Positions 25,001-31,804 of a stretch of 64,000 nt of DNA are shown one piece after another; within the stretch, counting starts at the first letter, position 1; the number at the start of each line of letters is the position of its first letter. This DNA comes from Oscillospiraceae bacterium (lineage in GTDB: Bacteria; Bacillota; Clostridia; Oscillospirales; Ruminococcaceae). The stretch covers positions 1 to 64,000 of the forward strand of contig JAFUOD010000013.1 in the NCBI GenBank assembly GCA_017472735.1. The letters run 5' to 3'. Below the pieces are notes generated by a model, which searched no databases, had not been told where the DNA came from, and was given only the letters and a program-made list of their open reading frames with translations. The position numbers were made by a program, and so were the translations under genes.

Positions 25001-25249
25001 GATGCTATCTATTGCGGTAATGAAGCCGAGATGAAACAGCTTTTGATGAATGAATATTCTATCTACCACAACGGCGAGGTTTATGCTCTTTACGATCTGG
25101 TTTACCGACCTTCATTAAGGCAAGAGATCCCTTATGAAAAGAGGGTCGAGTATGTCGAAAAGGTGCGGAGTTATCTTGAATCAGACACCAAGCTTTATGA
25201 AAGGGTGTACAAAAAGTTTATTGAGGAAATGCTTCATAAAGATCTATAA
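22076..25249 (+). CDS. Giant repeat-bearing single-pass membrane protein, candidate anti-sigma factor
   Basis: A 1057-residue protein with a short cytoplasmic N-terminus (1-48: MTVYDLLEAIAAADDELLLRSEAKR), one membrane helix (about 51-70), a Thr/Ser-rich linker (about 75-130) and a very large extracellular part. Four helical repeats are visible at about 133-302, 316-472, 514-678 and 895-1057. Shared words include a Trp-rich opening (EFNEWRDKV, ACDAWVNDV, EAEKWLDER, DVYRFRDEV), LYxxI...FxI, a two-helix AxxxQLLMS/LLSRDETAI element, and IYxxxxLxY followed by GITPExLxxKL. About 680-890 is a different, strand-rich region. The four-base overlap with the sigma gene supports an anti-sigma role, but no known anti-sigma domain is evident. 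Extracellular ligand unknown. Confidence 0.75.
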   Translation: MTVYDLLEAIAAADDELLLRSEAKRKSYSWVKYAALAACVVLVVAAAFAFGRNDTNLTIGKDGTSHAVTDGNVTVTDTILEVTTTSDTSSNATTASETVTTSQRPEPIVDPGPVETDDVAPQPFSHSGGDENAWYYEPLLPKLGHISSTLFELVDEDEFNEWRDKVNVLYRKGEDVPTDINGFLNVYAMMNYFDISDEDVTKAFEYELSQDYPFFMNKEDLNVLLSRDETAILTHFQSDYSIVIGDRIYSPQWVYENSDKAYKQAGITPEMLKEKLGLYVQSNLTEDAKNYLINKINKYESSLSPAVGGSDYTFNRKYVDEVYNIHIASMIVGRDACDAWVNDVFLKKSPAEQEDIPPLYQIIVELEISKEDLINKNNEYSGPDQYLSDYIIDALYADDIETMKQLLMSPMALYYNKDIYTFDELMIGTDKAAGIPKETLKKYFDYIESVCEENGTIKYMQEDIDKARRAYGVEDENIGSLKLNGLEYVLNATWEPDIEMPELVTSGGDYTERYSAVNMKLNYISGQFCDIVGWDEAEKWLDERSTAYSDYTAVDEFANLYSFIKHFNIPDETVREILIKQRVGLEDDFTDEEIDLVLSDDTEAIAEHFAHENAICKGENLYSFYWIYNHSISDYIENGITPEDIEQKLPLYEVIPMSKQAKAVLMNKLNMYLGRTLNTATGGYYDSYEYFCNEYTSLGLNGEINFIRFTVLERVDKHEAYELTGKKTFEDGTSTLYKVQLNYDYLNDTPLEETVYLGRNEISQNYKPAYAIGETIVAHLNFADGEVSYCSLDEALEFAVYEVNGLEFAYHIGYEQIVIESDKYLNLNLEMAESEKYVITSTVDNPVHYTQKSLLSELTAFFGEDWAMRRMYFPLDEDGSVIEAEGASNYAYVVPVFNGSYDEKQCKFVSDSYWIESLLEILPEDDVYRFRDEVFYDQTIIEQAATPPLYQAVMYFGITRDELRAADKHLPEYVLDAIYCGNEAEMKQLLMNEYSIYHNGEVYALYDLVYRPSLRQEIPYEKRVEYVEKVRSYLESDTKLYERVYKKFIEEMLHKDL

Positions 25250-25361
25250 CCTTAGTCGATATTGTTTTCATCTTTTTAAAGATGTAATGATAATTTTTTC
25301 GATCTTGTTTTAGTAAATTAACACATCTAAAACATTATAATCGAGGTAAAACGTAAAATCA

Positions 25362-25406
25362 AAATCTCCCTTGATATTTAAACCGTATCAAGGGAGATTT
25401 GTTTAT
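25362..25406. terminator. Bidirectional terminator between the two sigma modules
   Basis: A perfect 15-bp stem, AAATCTCCCTTGATA/TATCAAGGGAGATTT, around a nine-base loop. It has GTTTAT on the plus side and TTGATTTT on the minus side, lying between convergent operons. Confidence 0.88.
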
Positions 25407-25440
25407 ATAAGCATTAATCAGATCATTCGGCCTTTATGCT

Positions 25441-27621
25441 TTAATCATCGCGTTCCTTCTCACTCTTCAGAACTTTGCCGGTTTCGGCATGGATCTCGTA
25501 TTCATAATCATATCCGCCTGCTGAGAATTCTACATCGTAATGGTCTTTTTCAAAAATGCCTTCGGCTCTGTCAAGCTCACATTCAAGACCTGTTGCATCT
25601 GCAGCACTAACACCGGCGTGTTCAAGCGCGGCGGCTTTTGCGGCGTCGTTGCCTATGAAATTTGAGGAGGCGGACTGATTGCCCGAGTTAGCGTCAAGTG
25701 CGTTTTCAATGCTGTCCCAAGCGTTATCGTCGTCAAGCTTCTTTGAATGCTTTACAACTGCGCCGGTTTCAACGTTGATCTCGTAGTTGTAGTCGTAGCT
25801 TCCGGATTCAAACTCGACTTCAAAAACTGTTATGCCGTGTTCAACGTCACGCTCGCACTCAAGCTCATGAACCTCGCTTTCCTTAACGCCTGCGTGTTCA
25901 AGAGCAATTGCAATTGCCTCCTCACGGGTGACGGCGTATGTGGATTCATCTGAGGAAGAAACGTTCGGCGTGCCGGAATAAAGTGAAGTGATATATTCAT
26001 AATGTGCATGAGCTCCGCTTAAAACAGCTGTATACTTTTCAGAATTATTCCAGAACTGCACATCACCGAATTCGGCGTTTACGCCTCTGGATGACATATC
26101 ATAGCCGTCCTTGCCCATATACCAGTCCGTAATCTCGTATTTGCCATCGCCGATTCGCTTTACAATAACCGACCAACCTTTACCATAGCCCGAGCTCGCC
26201 TGTGCGCCTTCATATTGCAATGTTGCTCTTTCAGCTACGTAAACAACAGTGTGCTCCTCGTCGATAACATATGTTTTGTCTTCATCCTCAACCAACGCAT
26301 ATGCAATTTTGACTCCATGGCACGGGTTCGCTCTATTCGAAATGTTAAACCCTTCGGCTAATACTGTTGTATATTCAAGCAACTCTTCATCTTTAATATA
26401 CTCGCTAAAGCGGTTTTGAGGATTAGTTGAGAATATGAAAGTATCAAACTCCTTGACAAATTCTGCGGCGAATACATATTCATCGTTATATTTAGAATCG
26501 CTCTGAGCAATCACGCCGTCAATAGCGCCGTTATGTTCACCTTCAAGCTCGAAATTAAACTCAATGCCGTCAAACTCAGGGGATACGTTTTCGCCGTCAA
26601 ATTCTTTTGAATGAGTTAAAATCTCTCCTGTCTTCGCATCCACCTCATATTCATAATCGTAATATCCGATATCGAATTCAATCTCATATACCATATTGCC
26701 CTTTTCGTAATCAAGCTCACATTCAAGCTTTTTAACATATACATCAATCCAGCTGAGAAGTTCTTCTCGGGTCATCGTATCAACATCGCCGATGCTATCA
26801 AAATATCCTGAATGTTTAACAGCAGCTATTTTCGCCGCCTCAGCGCCGATATATTTCTTGTCACTTGCGGTGCCTGTTGAAGTTACATTGTCTAAGGTAT
26901 TGCCGTTATTAAGAAGATTCAGCTCGTTGATGGTGAGCTTTGCCAGATCCTCGAAGGTGTAGTGAGTGTTTTGGTTTGTTATCTGTCTTATAAGCTGTGC
27001 CTTGCCTGCGGTAATGCCATACTGCTGCGCCAAAGCGTCAAGCTCGGTATCGTGATTAACAGTCTGGCTTAATACTGAGCCGGTGAAGTGGTCTGTATTA
27101 AGAAGATTATCGATCTCACTCGCCAGTCTTGCCTGAAGCTCGGCGTTCTTTGCCGAGTCATCACCGTCAACGCTTATAAGGATCGAGTTTGCAAGGTCGT
27201 TCAAATAGCCTTCTCTTAGCATTGAGCCGATAAGAGCGTTGATGACAACGTCGATATCGCTGCCTTTAAAGTCCATGTCGCCGATAACATTTGTTCCGTC
27301 ATCGTTAAGAGGGACTACCTCTAAAACTCTTTCATTTTTGTTAACTTTAATTTCGATACTGGGATTGACATCCAATGAAATAACGGATGCAACCGAGTTG
27401 TTCGAACCGACTGTTATCAATCCTGCGCTCAATCCAAAAACAAGGACTATCACCGCCGCAACGGCAACTGCTCTTTTAACCCAATTAGTTTTTCTTTCAA
27501 TCATCATAATTCGTTGTCCTTTCATATTCTCGCAATCGCGAAGAACCGCATCAAGGACATTCGGAGTGGCATTTTTAAACGCCCTTCCGATTTTTCTTTC
27601 CAGATCGTTGTTATTAGTCAT
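25441..27621 (-). CDS. RsgI-like anti-sigma factor with PepSY-type domains
   Basis: A 726-residue single-pass protein. The cytoplasmic N-terminus (1-48) would hold the sigma factor. After the membrane helix (about 50-71) comes the RsgI-type juxtamembrane domain (about 75-190) with SVISLDVNPSIEIKVNKNERV, a signature of RsgI anti-sigma-I factors. The extracellular part has three PepSY-like units, each EAAKxAALxHAGV...LECELD...YEIEF...YDYEYEVDxxTGxxLxHSKE, at about 265-350, 575-640 and 665-726. A mixed region at about 360-560 lies between the first two. In clostridia RsgI proteins sense extracellular polysaccharides and release a sigma factor; here PepSY units replace the usual carbohydrate-binding modules. 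The gene overlaps the sigma gene by eight bases and starts after AAAGGAG. Confidence 0.85.
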   Translation of the reverse strand: MTNNNDLERKIGRAFKNATPNVLDAVLRDCENMKGQRIMMIERKTNWVKRAVAVAAVIVLVFGLSAGLITVGSNNSVASVISLDVNPSIEIKVNKNERVLEVVPLNDDGTNVIGDMDFKGSDIDVVINALIGSMLREGYLNDLANSILISVDGDDSAKNAELQARLASEIDNLLNTDHFTGSVLSQTVNHDTELDALAQQYGITAGKAQLIRQITNQNTHYTFEDLAKLTINELNLLNNGNTLDNVTSTGTASDKKYIGAEAAKIAAVKHSGYFDSIGDVDTMTREELLSWIDVYVKKLECELDYEKGNMVYEIEFDIGYYDYEYEVDAKTGEILTHSKEFDGENVSPEFDGIEFNFELEGEHNGAIDGVIAQSDSKYNDEYVFAAEFVKEFDTFIFSTNPQNRFSEYIKDEELLEYTTVLAEGFNISNRANPCHGVKIAYALVEDEDKTYVIDEEHTVVYVAERATLQYEGAQASSGYGKGWSVIVKRIGDGKYEITDWYMGKDGYDMSSRGVNAEFGDVQFWNNSEKYTAVLSGAHAHYEYITSLYSGTPNVSSSDESTYAVTREEAIAIALEHAGVKESEVHELECERDVEHGITVFEVEFESGSYDYNYEINVETGAVVKHSKKLDDDNAWDSIENALDANSGNQSASSNFIGNDAAKAAALEHAGVSAADATGLECELDRAEGIFEKDHYDVEFSAGGYDYEYEIHAETGKVLKSEKERDD

Positions 27622-28198
27622 TGCTCGGTTCTCCTTTCTCTAAATGTGCTCTTAATTTTTTAATTGCGCGATTGTATTTTGAAAGAACTGTCGCAAGTGC
27701 CATATCCATGTGAGATGCAATCTCTCGATGTTTAAAACCTGCTACTGCATGAAGTAAAACTATCTGTCTTTCATCATCGTTTAAAACTGTCATGCACTGC
27801 TCTAAAATAACCTTGTCATTAACCGACATCTCGTGGCAATCAGATATATATGACTGCCAATCCTCTTCGGGAATGTCTGAAAGTTTTTTGCGATCTCTTA
27901 TCTTTAATAAGCAAAGATTTCTTGTTATCGTCAATATCCAAGCCATCGGCTTGCCCAAAGATTTATAATTTTGTGCGTTGGAATAGATATTAACGAAACA
28001 GTCGTGTAAAACGTCTTCGGCATCGTGCGAGTTTTTCAAAATAGACAGGGCATAACCGTATACCGCCGCGCTTGCATTACGGTAAAGTTCTGAAAGCGCT
28101 TGTTTATCACCATTTGAGATACAAGCTATGTATCGGTCTAATATCTCGTCGCTTCCAGCATCCATGATTTTCATTGTTGACGTCAAACAAATAATCAT
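27614..28198 (-). CDS. ECF-type RNA polymerase sigma factor
   Basis: A 194-residue sigma-70 family protein. Region 2 spans about 25-90 (GDKQALSELYRNASAAVYGYALSILKNSHDAEDVLHDCFVNIY, then WILTITRNLCLLKIRDRKK). Region 4 spans about 125-185 (LEQCMTVLNDDERQIVLLHAVAGFKHREIASHMDMALATVLSKYNRAIKKL). The ATG at 28198 was chosen for the AAAGGGG site eight bases upstream; in-frame codons further up lie over that site. It is a typical stand-alone ECF factor translated together with the overlapping RsgI-like gene, and the pair should control each other's activity. Confidence 0.93.
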   Translation of the reverse strand: MIICLTSTMKIMDAGSDEILDRYIACISNGDKQALSELYRNASAAVYGYALSILKNSHDAEDVLHDCFVNIYSNAQNYKSLGKPMAWILTITRNLCLLKIRDRKKLSDIPEEDWQSYISDCHEMSVNDKVILEQCMTVLNDDERQIVLLHAVAGFKHREIASHMDMALATVLSKYNRAIKKLRAHLEKGEPSND

Positions 28199-28254
28199 GT
28201 CATTCGCCCCTTTCATTTTATTAATACACAAGCCGATCGTTTTATTGCATCAAA

Positions 28255-28305
28255 TTTAAGAATTTTTCTTAAAAAAATTAAATCACATTTATTATATGTT
28301 GTCAA
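28255..28305 (-). promoter_or_regulatory. Promoter and palindrome of the RsgI/sigma operon
   Basis: Minus-strand TTGACA (28300-28305), 17-bp spacer and TTTAAT (28277-28282). Just downstream is a perfect inverted repeat TTTAAGAA-TTT-TTCTTAAA (28255-28273) at the expected transcription start, a good place for a repressor. Confidence 0.65.
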
Positions 28306-28468
28306 TCATTTTTCGACTGCAAGCTTGCTATCTGTCAACTAATGTGAAAATGCAAAGCTCAAGCTTATTCGCACTATGCTTGATGACAATAATCGTGCAA
28401 TTTCCGCTGTATAAACAGACCTATTTCTTTGCCTAAATAAAAAGAAATATCTTTTCCGTATGATTTCG

Positions 28469-28510
28469 CCAACCATTATCGCAAACGTGAAAAAACAGCA
28501 AAAAAGAGCC
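28469..28510 (+). repeat. tmRNA 3' flank, copy 2 of a direct repeat
   Basis: CCAACCATTATC is identical to the bases at the tmRNA CCA end (19339-19350). The next 30 bases match mostly (CAA, CGTGA, AAAA, AGC blocks). Upstream of the CCA the sequence is not tmRNA-like. It is a candidate right boundary of an inserted segment. Confidence 0.5.
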
Positions 28511-28545
28511 GGATAGGCAGGATCGACTGCTTATCCGACTTTTAA
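28507..28545 (+). terminator. Hairpin terminator next to repeat copy 2
   Basis: AGCCGGATAGGCAG pairs with CTGCTTATCCGACT (one mismatch, one wobble) and is followed by TTTTAAG. It holds the same relative position as the terminator that follows tmRNA. Confidence 0.6.
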
Positions 28546-28608
28546 GTGTTCGGTTATAATTTACATTTCTGTGAATCGTAAGGATAGATGTGTTGTGTGC
28601 AAAAACAG

Positions 28609-28633
28609 ATATCAAAAAACAGGTTTTTGATAT
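28609..28633 (-). terminator. Probable terminator of the first AraC gene
   Basis: ATATCAAAAA and TTTTTGATAT pair around a short loop; on the minus strand CTGTTTTTG follows. It lies about 145 bp after the AraC stop codon. Confidence 0.5.
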
Positions 28634-28776
28634 TGATAATCGTTTTTAACGATGGTACGATATTTGAAGAAACACAAAAAGTTACAAATAATTAAGCTCC
28701 CATGAAAATTGATCTATAGTTTGTTAATTTGTATAGGGAAACTTTTTTAAAAGCCCATACGGTTTGAGGAACGTTT

Positions 28777-29622
28777 TTAGCGTTTTATTGGTATCTGATG
28801 CGACTGCCTGTACATCTGCGGTGATAAACCGCTGTGCGTTTTGAAAAACTTTGAAAAAGCATACGGATTCGCGAAATGCAGATCAGCAGCTATTTCTTTT
28901 ACGCTTGCGTTTGTGCCCAACAACAAGTTGCAGGCGTTTGCATATATCAATTCATCAACGTATTTTTTTGGCGTAATGCCCACATATTCTTTGAACAGTT
29001 GTGTTAAAGCCGAGGCAGACAGCCCGTTTTTGCGAGCTATATCTCCTATCGGGACCCTCTCGTTTACGCTTGTACGTATCATTCGGATCACGTTTTTAAG
29101 CTCTGATGGGTAATGCGAAACGGTTGTCAATCTTTCGTAAATCTCCTTTGAGCTGTGTTCAACAAACTGCATAGCAAGCTGATATATCAAGCTTTTGGCA
29201 TAAAGAGCAAGGATAAGCGGATCACTCTCGGTCTTTTGCTGTCTGGCACGGAACTCGGAGCTGTTAAAGGGAAGCGTTAGAACCTGACGGACGCCGTGAA
29301 ACATATCATATCCATCATCCATTATCATATTAAAATGCATATACAGCTTTTTAAAGCTGTTGTCGGTTCGGAAATTATAGGTATTTCCGCCGGGAATAAG
29401 ATAAACATTTCCGGCCTCTAACAGCCATACCTTTTCAATTTCGCCTGAGTGATCGAGCAGTTCTATCTTAAGAGTTCCTTCCTCGACAAAATAAAGCTTG
29501 TTGAACGGGATCTTGTAATTTAACATTCTCCATTGATCGGGAGACGATATCTCGACATTGCTGAGCGCACAGGTATGAAGCTCGATGTTGTTCATAAGAT
29601 TGATGCTGTTCCAATGATCCAC
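28777..29622 (-). CDS. AraC family transcriptional regulator
   Basis: A 281-residue regulator. The N-terminal cupin-like domain (about 15-150) has the IPFNKLYFVEEGTLKIEL and LLEAGNVYLIPGGNTYNF strands that bind the effector. The C-terminal domain (about 180-275) has both helix-turn-helix units: IGDIARKNGLSASALTQLFKEYVGITPKKYV and VKEIAADLHFANPYAFSKFFKTHSGLSPQMYR. The start is a GTG at 29622 behind AAAAGGAGG. It is divergent from the GH29 fucosidase gene, 233 bp away, and likely controls it in response to a sugar. Confidence 0.93.
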   Translation of the reverse strand: MDHWNSINLMNNIELHTCALSNVEISSPDQWRMLNYKIPFNKLYFVEEGTLKIELLDHSGEIEKVWLLEAGNVYLIPGGNTYNFRTDNSFKKLYMHFNMIMDDGYDMFHGVRQVLTLPFNSSEFRARQQKTESDPLILALYAKSLIYQLAMQFVEHSSKEIYERLTTVSHYPSELKNVIRMIRTSVNERVPIGDIARKNGLSASALTQLFKEYVGITPKKYVDELIYANACNLLLGTNASVKEIAADLHFANPYAFSKFFKTHSGLSPQMYRQSHQIPIKR

Positions 29623-29665
29623 TTGCGGCAGCCTCCTTTTAACCGAAATCCCTCGATTTTATATC

Positions 29666-29694
29666 ATTATAAACAAGCAAAATATGATTGTCAA
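29666..29694 (-). promoter_or_regulatory. Promoter of the AraC gene (full consensus)
   Basis: Minus-strand TTGACA (29689-29694), 17-bp spacer and TATAAT (29666-29671), 43 bp before the GTG start. Between this and the fucosidase gene lie two small inverted repeats (GCCGCATTGCGGC near 29723, AAAGCTGAGATCAGCTTT near 29758) that could be regulator sites. Confidence 0.88.
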
Positions 29695-29855
29695 CAAAAG
29701 GTGATGATACTTTTTTATTGCCGCATTGCGGCTATAAGCAGGGCGCGGCATTTTAATAAAGCTGAGATCAGCTTTGAGGGCAGAGCCTCGACAAATATAA
29801 AGCCAAGTATCAACAGGCAATATGCCTATAATAATTCCGACAAGGAGGGAAAATA

Positions 29856-31319
29856 ATGAACAAACACTTTAAACCCACCTTTGAATCTTTGCATGAGTAT
29901 ACTGTTCCCGAATGGTTCCGCGATGCAAAATTCGGAATCTGGAGTCACTGGGGACCTCAGAGCGTGCCCATGTTCGGCGACTGGTATGCAAGGAATATGT
30001 ATATCGAAGGAAGCTCGCAGTATGAATACCATCTGCGCCACTACGGACACCCGTCGAAGTTTGGCTATAAGGACATTTGCGCCCTTTGGAAGGCTGAAAA
30101 CTTTGATGCCGAGGGCTTGATGGAAAAGTACTATAAGGCAGGCGCACGCTATTTTATGTCTCAGGGCACACACCACGACCACTTCTTTAACTATGATTCA
30201 AAGATCAACCGCATGAACAGTGTTAATGTCGGCCCTCACAAGGATATTCTTGCGTTGTGGAAAGCAGCTGCAGACAAGTTTGGAATGCCGTTTGGAATCA
30301 GCGAGCACTTGGGTGCGTCCTTCTCGTGGTGGAGAGTAAATAAGGGCTGTGACAAGGTAGGCCCATATGCCGGTGTGCCTTATGACGGAAACGATCCCGA
30401 ATATCAGGATTTCTACTATGCAAATCAGGAACACGGAACAGATGACCCTTACAACTGCTTCCCTTGGTATACCGAGAATGAAGAATTCCAGGAATATTGG
30501 AAGCGCTGTATTGGTGAAATGATCGATAAGTTCCGACCCGAGCTTCTTTATACCGACGGTTCCTTGCCCTTCGGCACTCATTGGTGCGGCGGACAGGACG
30601 ATGTAAATAACGGCGAAAACGCTTATCAGCCCGGACTTGATATTGTTGCCAAGCTTTATAATACATCAATTGACAAGCACGGCGAGAATCAAGCAGTTTA
30701 CCTGCAGAAGGATCGCACACCCGAGATCTTTAACGTAGGTGTATTAGATATTGAAAAGAGCCAGCTTCCCGGCATTATGCCACAGCCTTGGCACACAGAT
30801 ACCTGCATCGGTAACTGGTTCTATGACGTTCACAGTCCTTATAAACAGCCTGACCAGATCGTTGAGATGCTTGTTGACATCATCTCGAAAAACGGCGTAA
30901 TGCTTCTTAATATTCTCCAGCGTCCCGACGGCACTATTGATGAATATGCTGATTACATCCTCGATAAGATCGGCGAGTGGTTCTCGGTATGCAGTGAGGC
31001 AGTATATTGCACACGTCCTTGGCGTGTATTCGGCGAGGGTGAGACCCTTGTTAAGATCGAAGGCTTTAGAGAGGATAAGACCGACTGGAGCAGCAGCGAC
31101 TTCCGATTTGTTCAGAAGGATGGCGCAGTGTATGCCTTTATGATGGGCGCGAAAGGCGGCGAGGCCGTTACACTTCACAGTTTTGCACAAGACGGGATCA
31201 ACTCTGTTGAGCTTTTGGGGTACGGACCTGTTCCCTTTGCAAAAGAAAACGGCGTGCTGACAGTAAATCTTCCTGACAAATTGCCGACCTTCTGTGCAAA
31301 CGCTTTGAAGATCAAATAA
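29856..31319 (+). CDS. Alpha-L-fucosidase, GH29 family
   Basis: GH29 enzymes release terminal alpha-L-fucose with retention. The 487-residue protein lacks a signal peptide, so it acts in the cytoplasm. Family features: PEWFRDAKFGIWSHWGPQSVP at residues 18-38, ARYFMSQGTHHDHFFNYDSK with the substrate-binding His pair, and ELLYTDGSLPF with the nucleophile Asp at 234. The C-terminal third (about 400-487) forms the beta-sandwich. The acid/base residue is not obvious, as usual in this family. Fucose occurs on xyloglucan, arabinogalactan, RG-II and host glycans, so the target is open. AAGGAGGGAAAATA precedes the ATG. Confidence 0.9.
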   Translation: MNKHFKPTFESLHEYTVPEWFRDAKFGIWSHWGPQSVPMFGDWYARNMYIEGSSQYEYHLRHYGHPSKFGYKDICALWKAENFDAEGLMEKYYKAGARYFMSQGTHHDHFFNYDSKINRMNSVNVGPHKDILALWKAAADKFGMPFGISEHLGASFSWWRVNKGCDKVGPYAGVPYDGNDPEYQDFYYANQEHGTDDPYNCFPWYTENEEFQEYWKRCIGEMIDKFRPELLYTDGSLPFGTHWCGGQDDVNNGENAYQPGLDIVAKLYNTSIDKHGENQAVYLQKDRTPEIFNVGVLDIEKSQLPGIMPQPWHTDTCIGNWFYDVHSPYKQPDQIVEMLVDIISKNGVMLLNILQRPDGTIDEYADYILDKIGEWFSVCSEAVYCTRPWRVFGEGETLVKIEGFREDKTDWSSSDFRFVQKDGAVYAFMMGAKGGEAVTLHSFAQDGINSVELLGYGPVPFAKENGVLTVNLPDKLPTFCANALKIK

Positions 31320-31743
31320 TTAATTTAAAAGCCTAAGGTTAATTTATGACCAAGCAGCTGACATGGGCGTTTACGTTATAATTTAAAAAGAGTATGGGTG
31401 GTTATGACTTTTTTCACCAATGTAGAAACAGGCGTGATCTGCACAAACGAAAAAAGTTTCTAATAAGATTAAAGATGCTAAGGCTTGCCTTAGCATCTTT
31501 TAGTTTGCGCTGCTTATGCCAGCGTAAACATCAGCGGTAATTCAATTCTCCTGCTATCTATTTTAAGTGCTGCAAGTAGGAATTCCAACGTTCGATACAC
31601 CTCGGTTACCGTTGCTGTTTGGCAGAGAACTTGATGATTGCCTCTGCCAAAAGAGGACAGGTTTATTATAAAATGAAAACCGGTAAATTGTCCCTTGATT
31701 TTTAAGAAAAAAACAGTAAAATTGAATATGAAAATACTTAACA
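31320..31743. other. Intergenic region with possible small transcript
   Basis: It contains a 19-codon frame (31404-31463, MTFFTNVETGVICTNEKSF) behind GGGTGG and directly followed by a strong terminator (31471-31506). A TATAAT at 31377 lacks a well-placed -35. From 31507 to 31743 I see nothing reliable; a minus-strand frame there has no ribosome binding site. Confidence 0.35.
31471..31506 (+). terminator. Intrinsic terminator
   Basis: A perfect 14-bp stem, AAAGATGCTAAGGC/GCCTTAGCATCTTT, with a two-base gap, followed by TAGTTT. It ends the fucosidase transcript or a small transcript starting after it. Confidence 0.8.
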
Positions 31744-31778
31744 TTTACCGCATCTTAATTGATTTTATGATATAATTT
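31744..31778 (+). promoter_or_regulatory. Promoter of the KdpDE-like pair with shared motif
   Basis: TTTACCGCAT (31744-31753) stands 17 bp before TATAAT (31771-31776), which lies in the 15-base block TTTATGATATAATTT (31764-31778). The same block and a near-identical 10-mer recur before the decarboxylase gene. No standard -35 box is present, pointing to activator dependence. Confidence 0.55.
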
Positions 31779-31804
31779 ATTGTATATAATTATAGGAGGT
31801 CAAA

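Larger units (their letters stand above)
19339..28510. mobile_element. Candidate inserted segment bounded by tmRNA 3'-flank repeats
   Basis: tmRNA 3' ends are common integration targets. Here the sequence just after tmRNA recurs 9.1 kb downstream, and each copy is followed by a hairpin terminator. The segment holds a Mor-like regulator, a small membrane protein, a broken gene and two ECF sigma modules. No integrase is present, and the tmRNA body itself is not duplicated at the far end, so this may be a decayed island or two related terminator contexts. Confidence 0.35.
28306..28776. other. Intergenic region holding repeat copy 2 and two hairpins
   Basis: This 470-bp stretch contains the second copy of the tmRNA 3' flank (28469-28510), a plus-strand hairpin terminator directly after it, and a minus-strand terminator for the AraC gene. 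I see no gene in it. Confidence 0.5.

Noticed and set aside
31514-31744. 76-codon minus-strand frame before the kinase gene
   Set aside because: No ribosome binding site and no recognisable similarity; it overlaps the promoter motif of the kinase operon.
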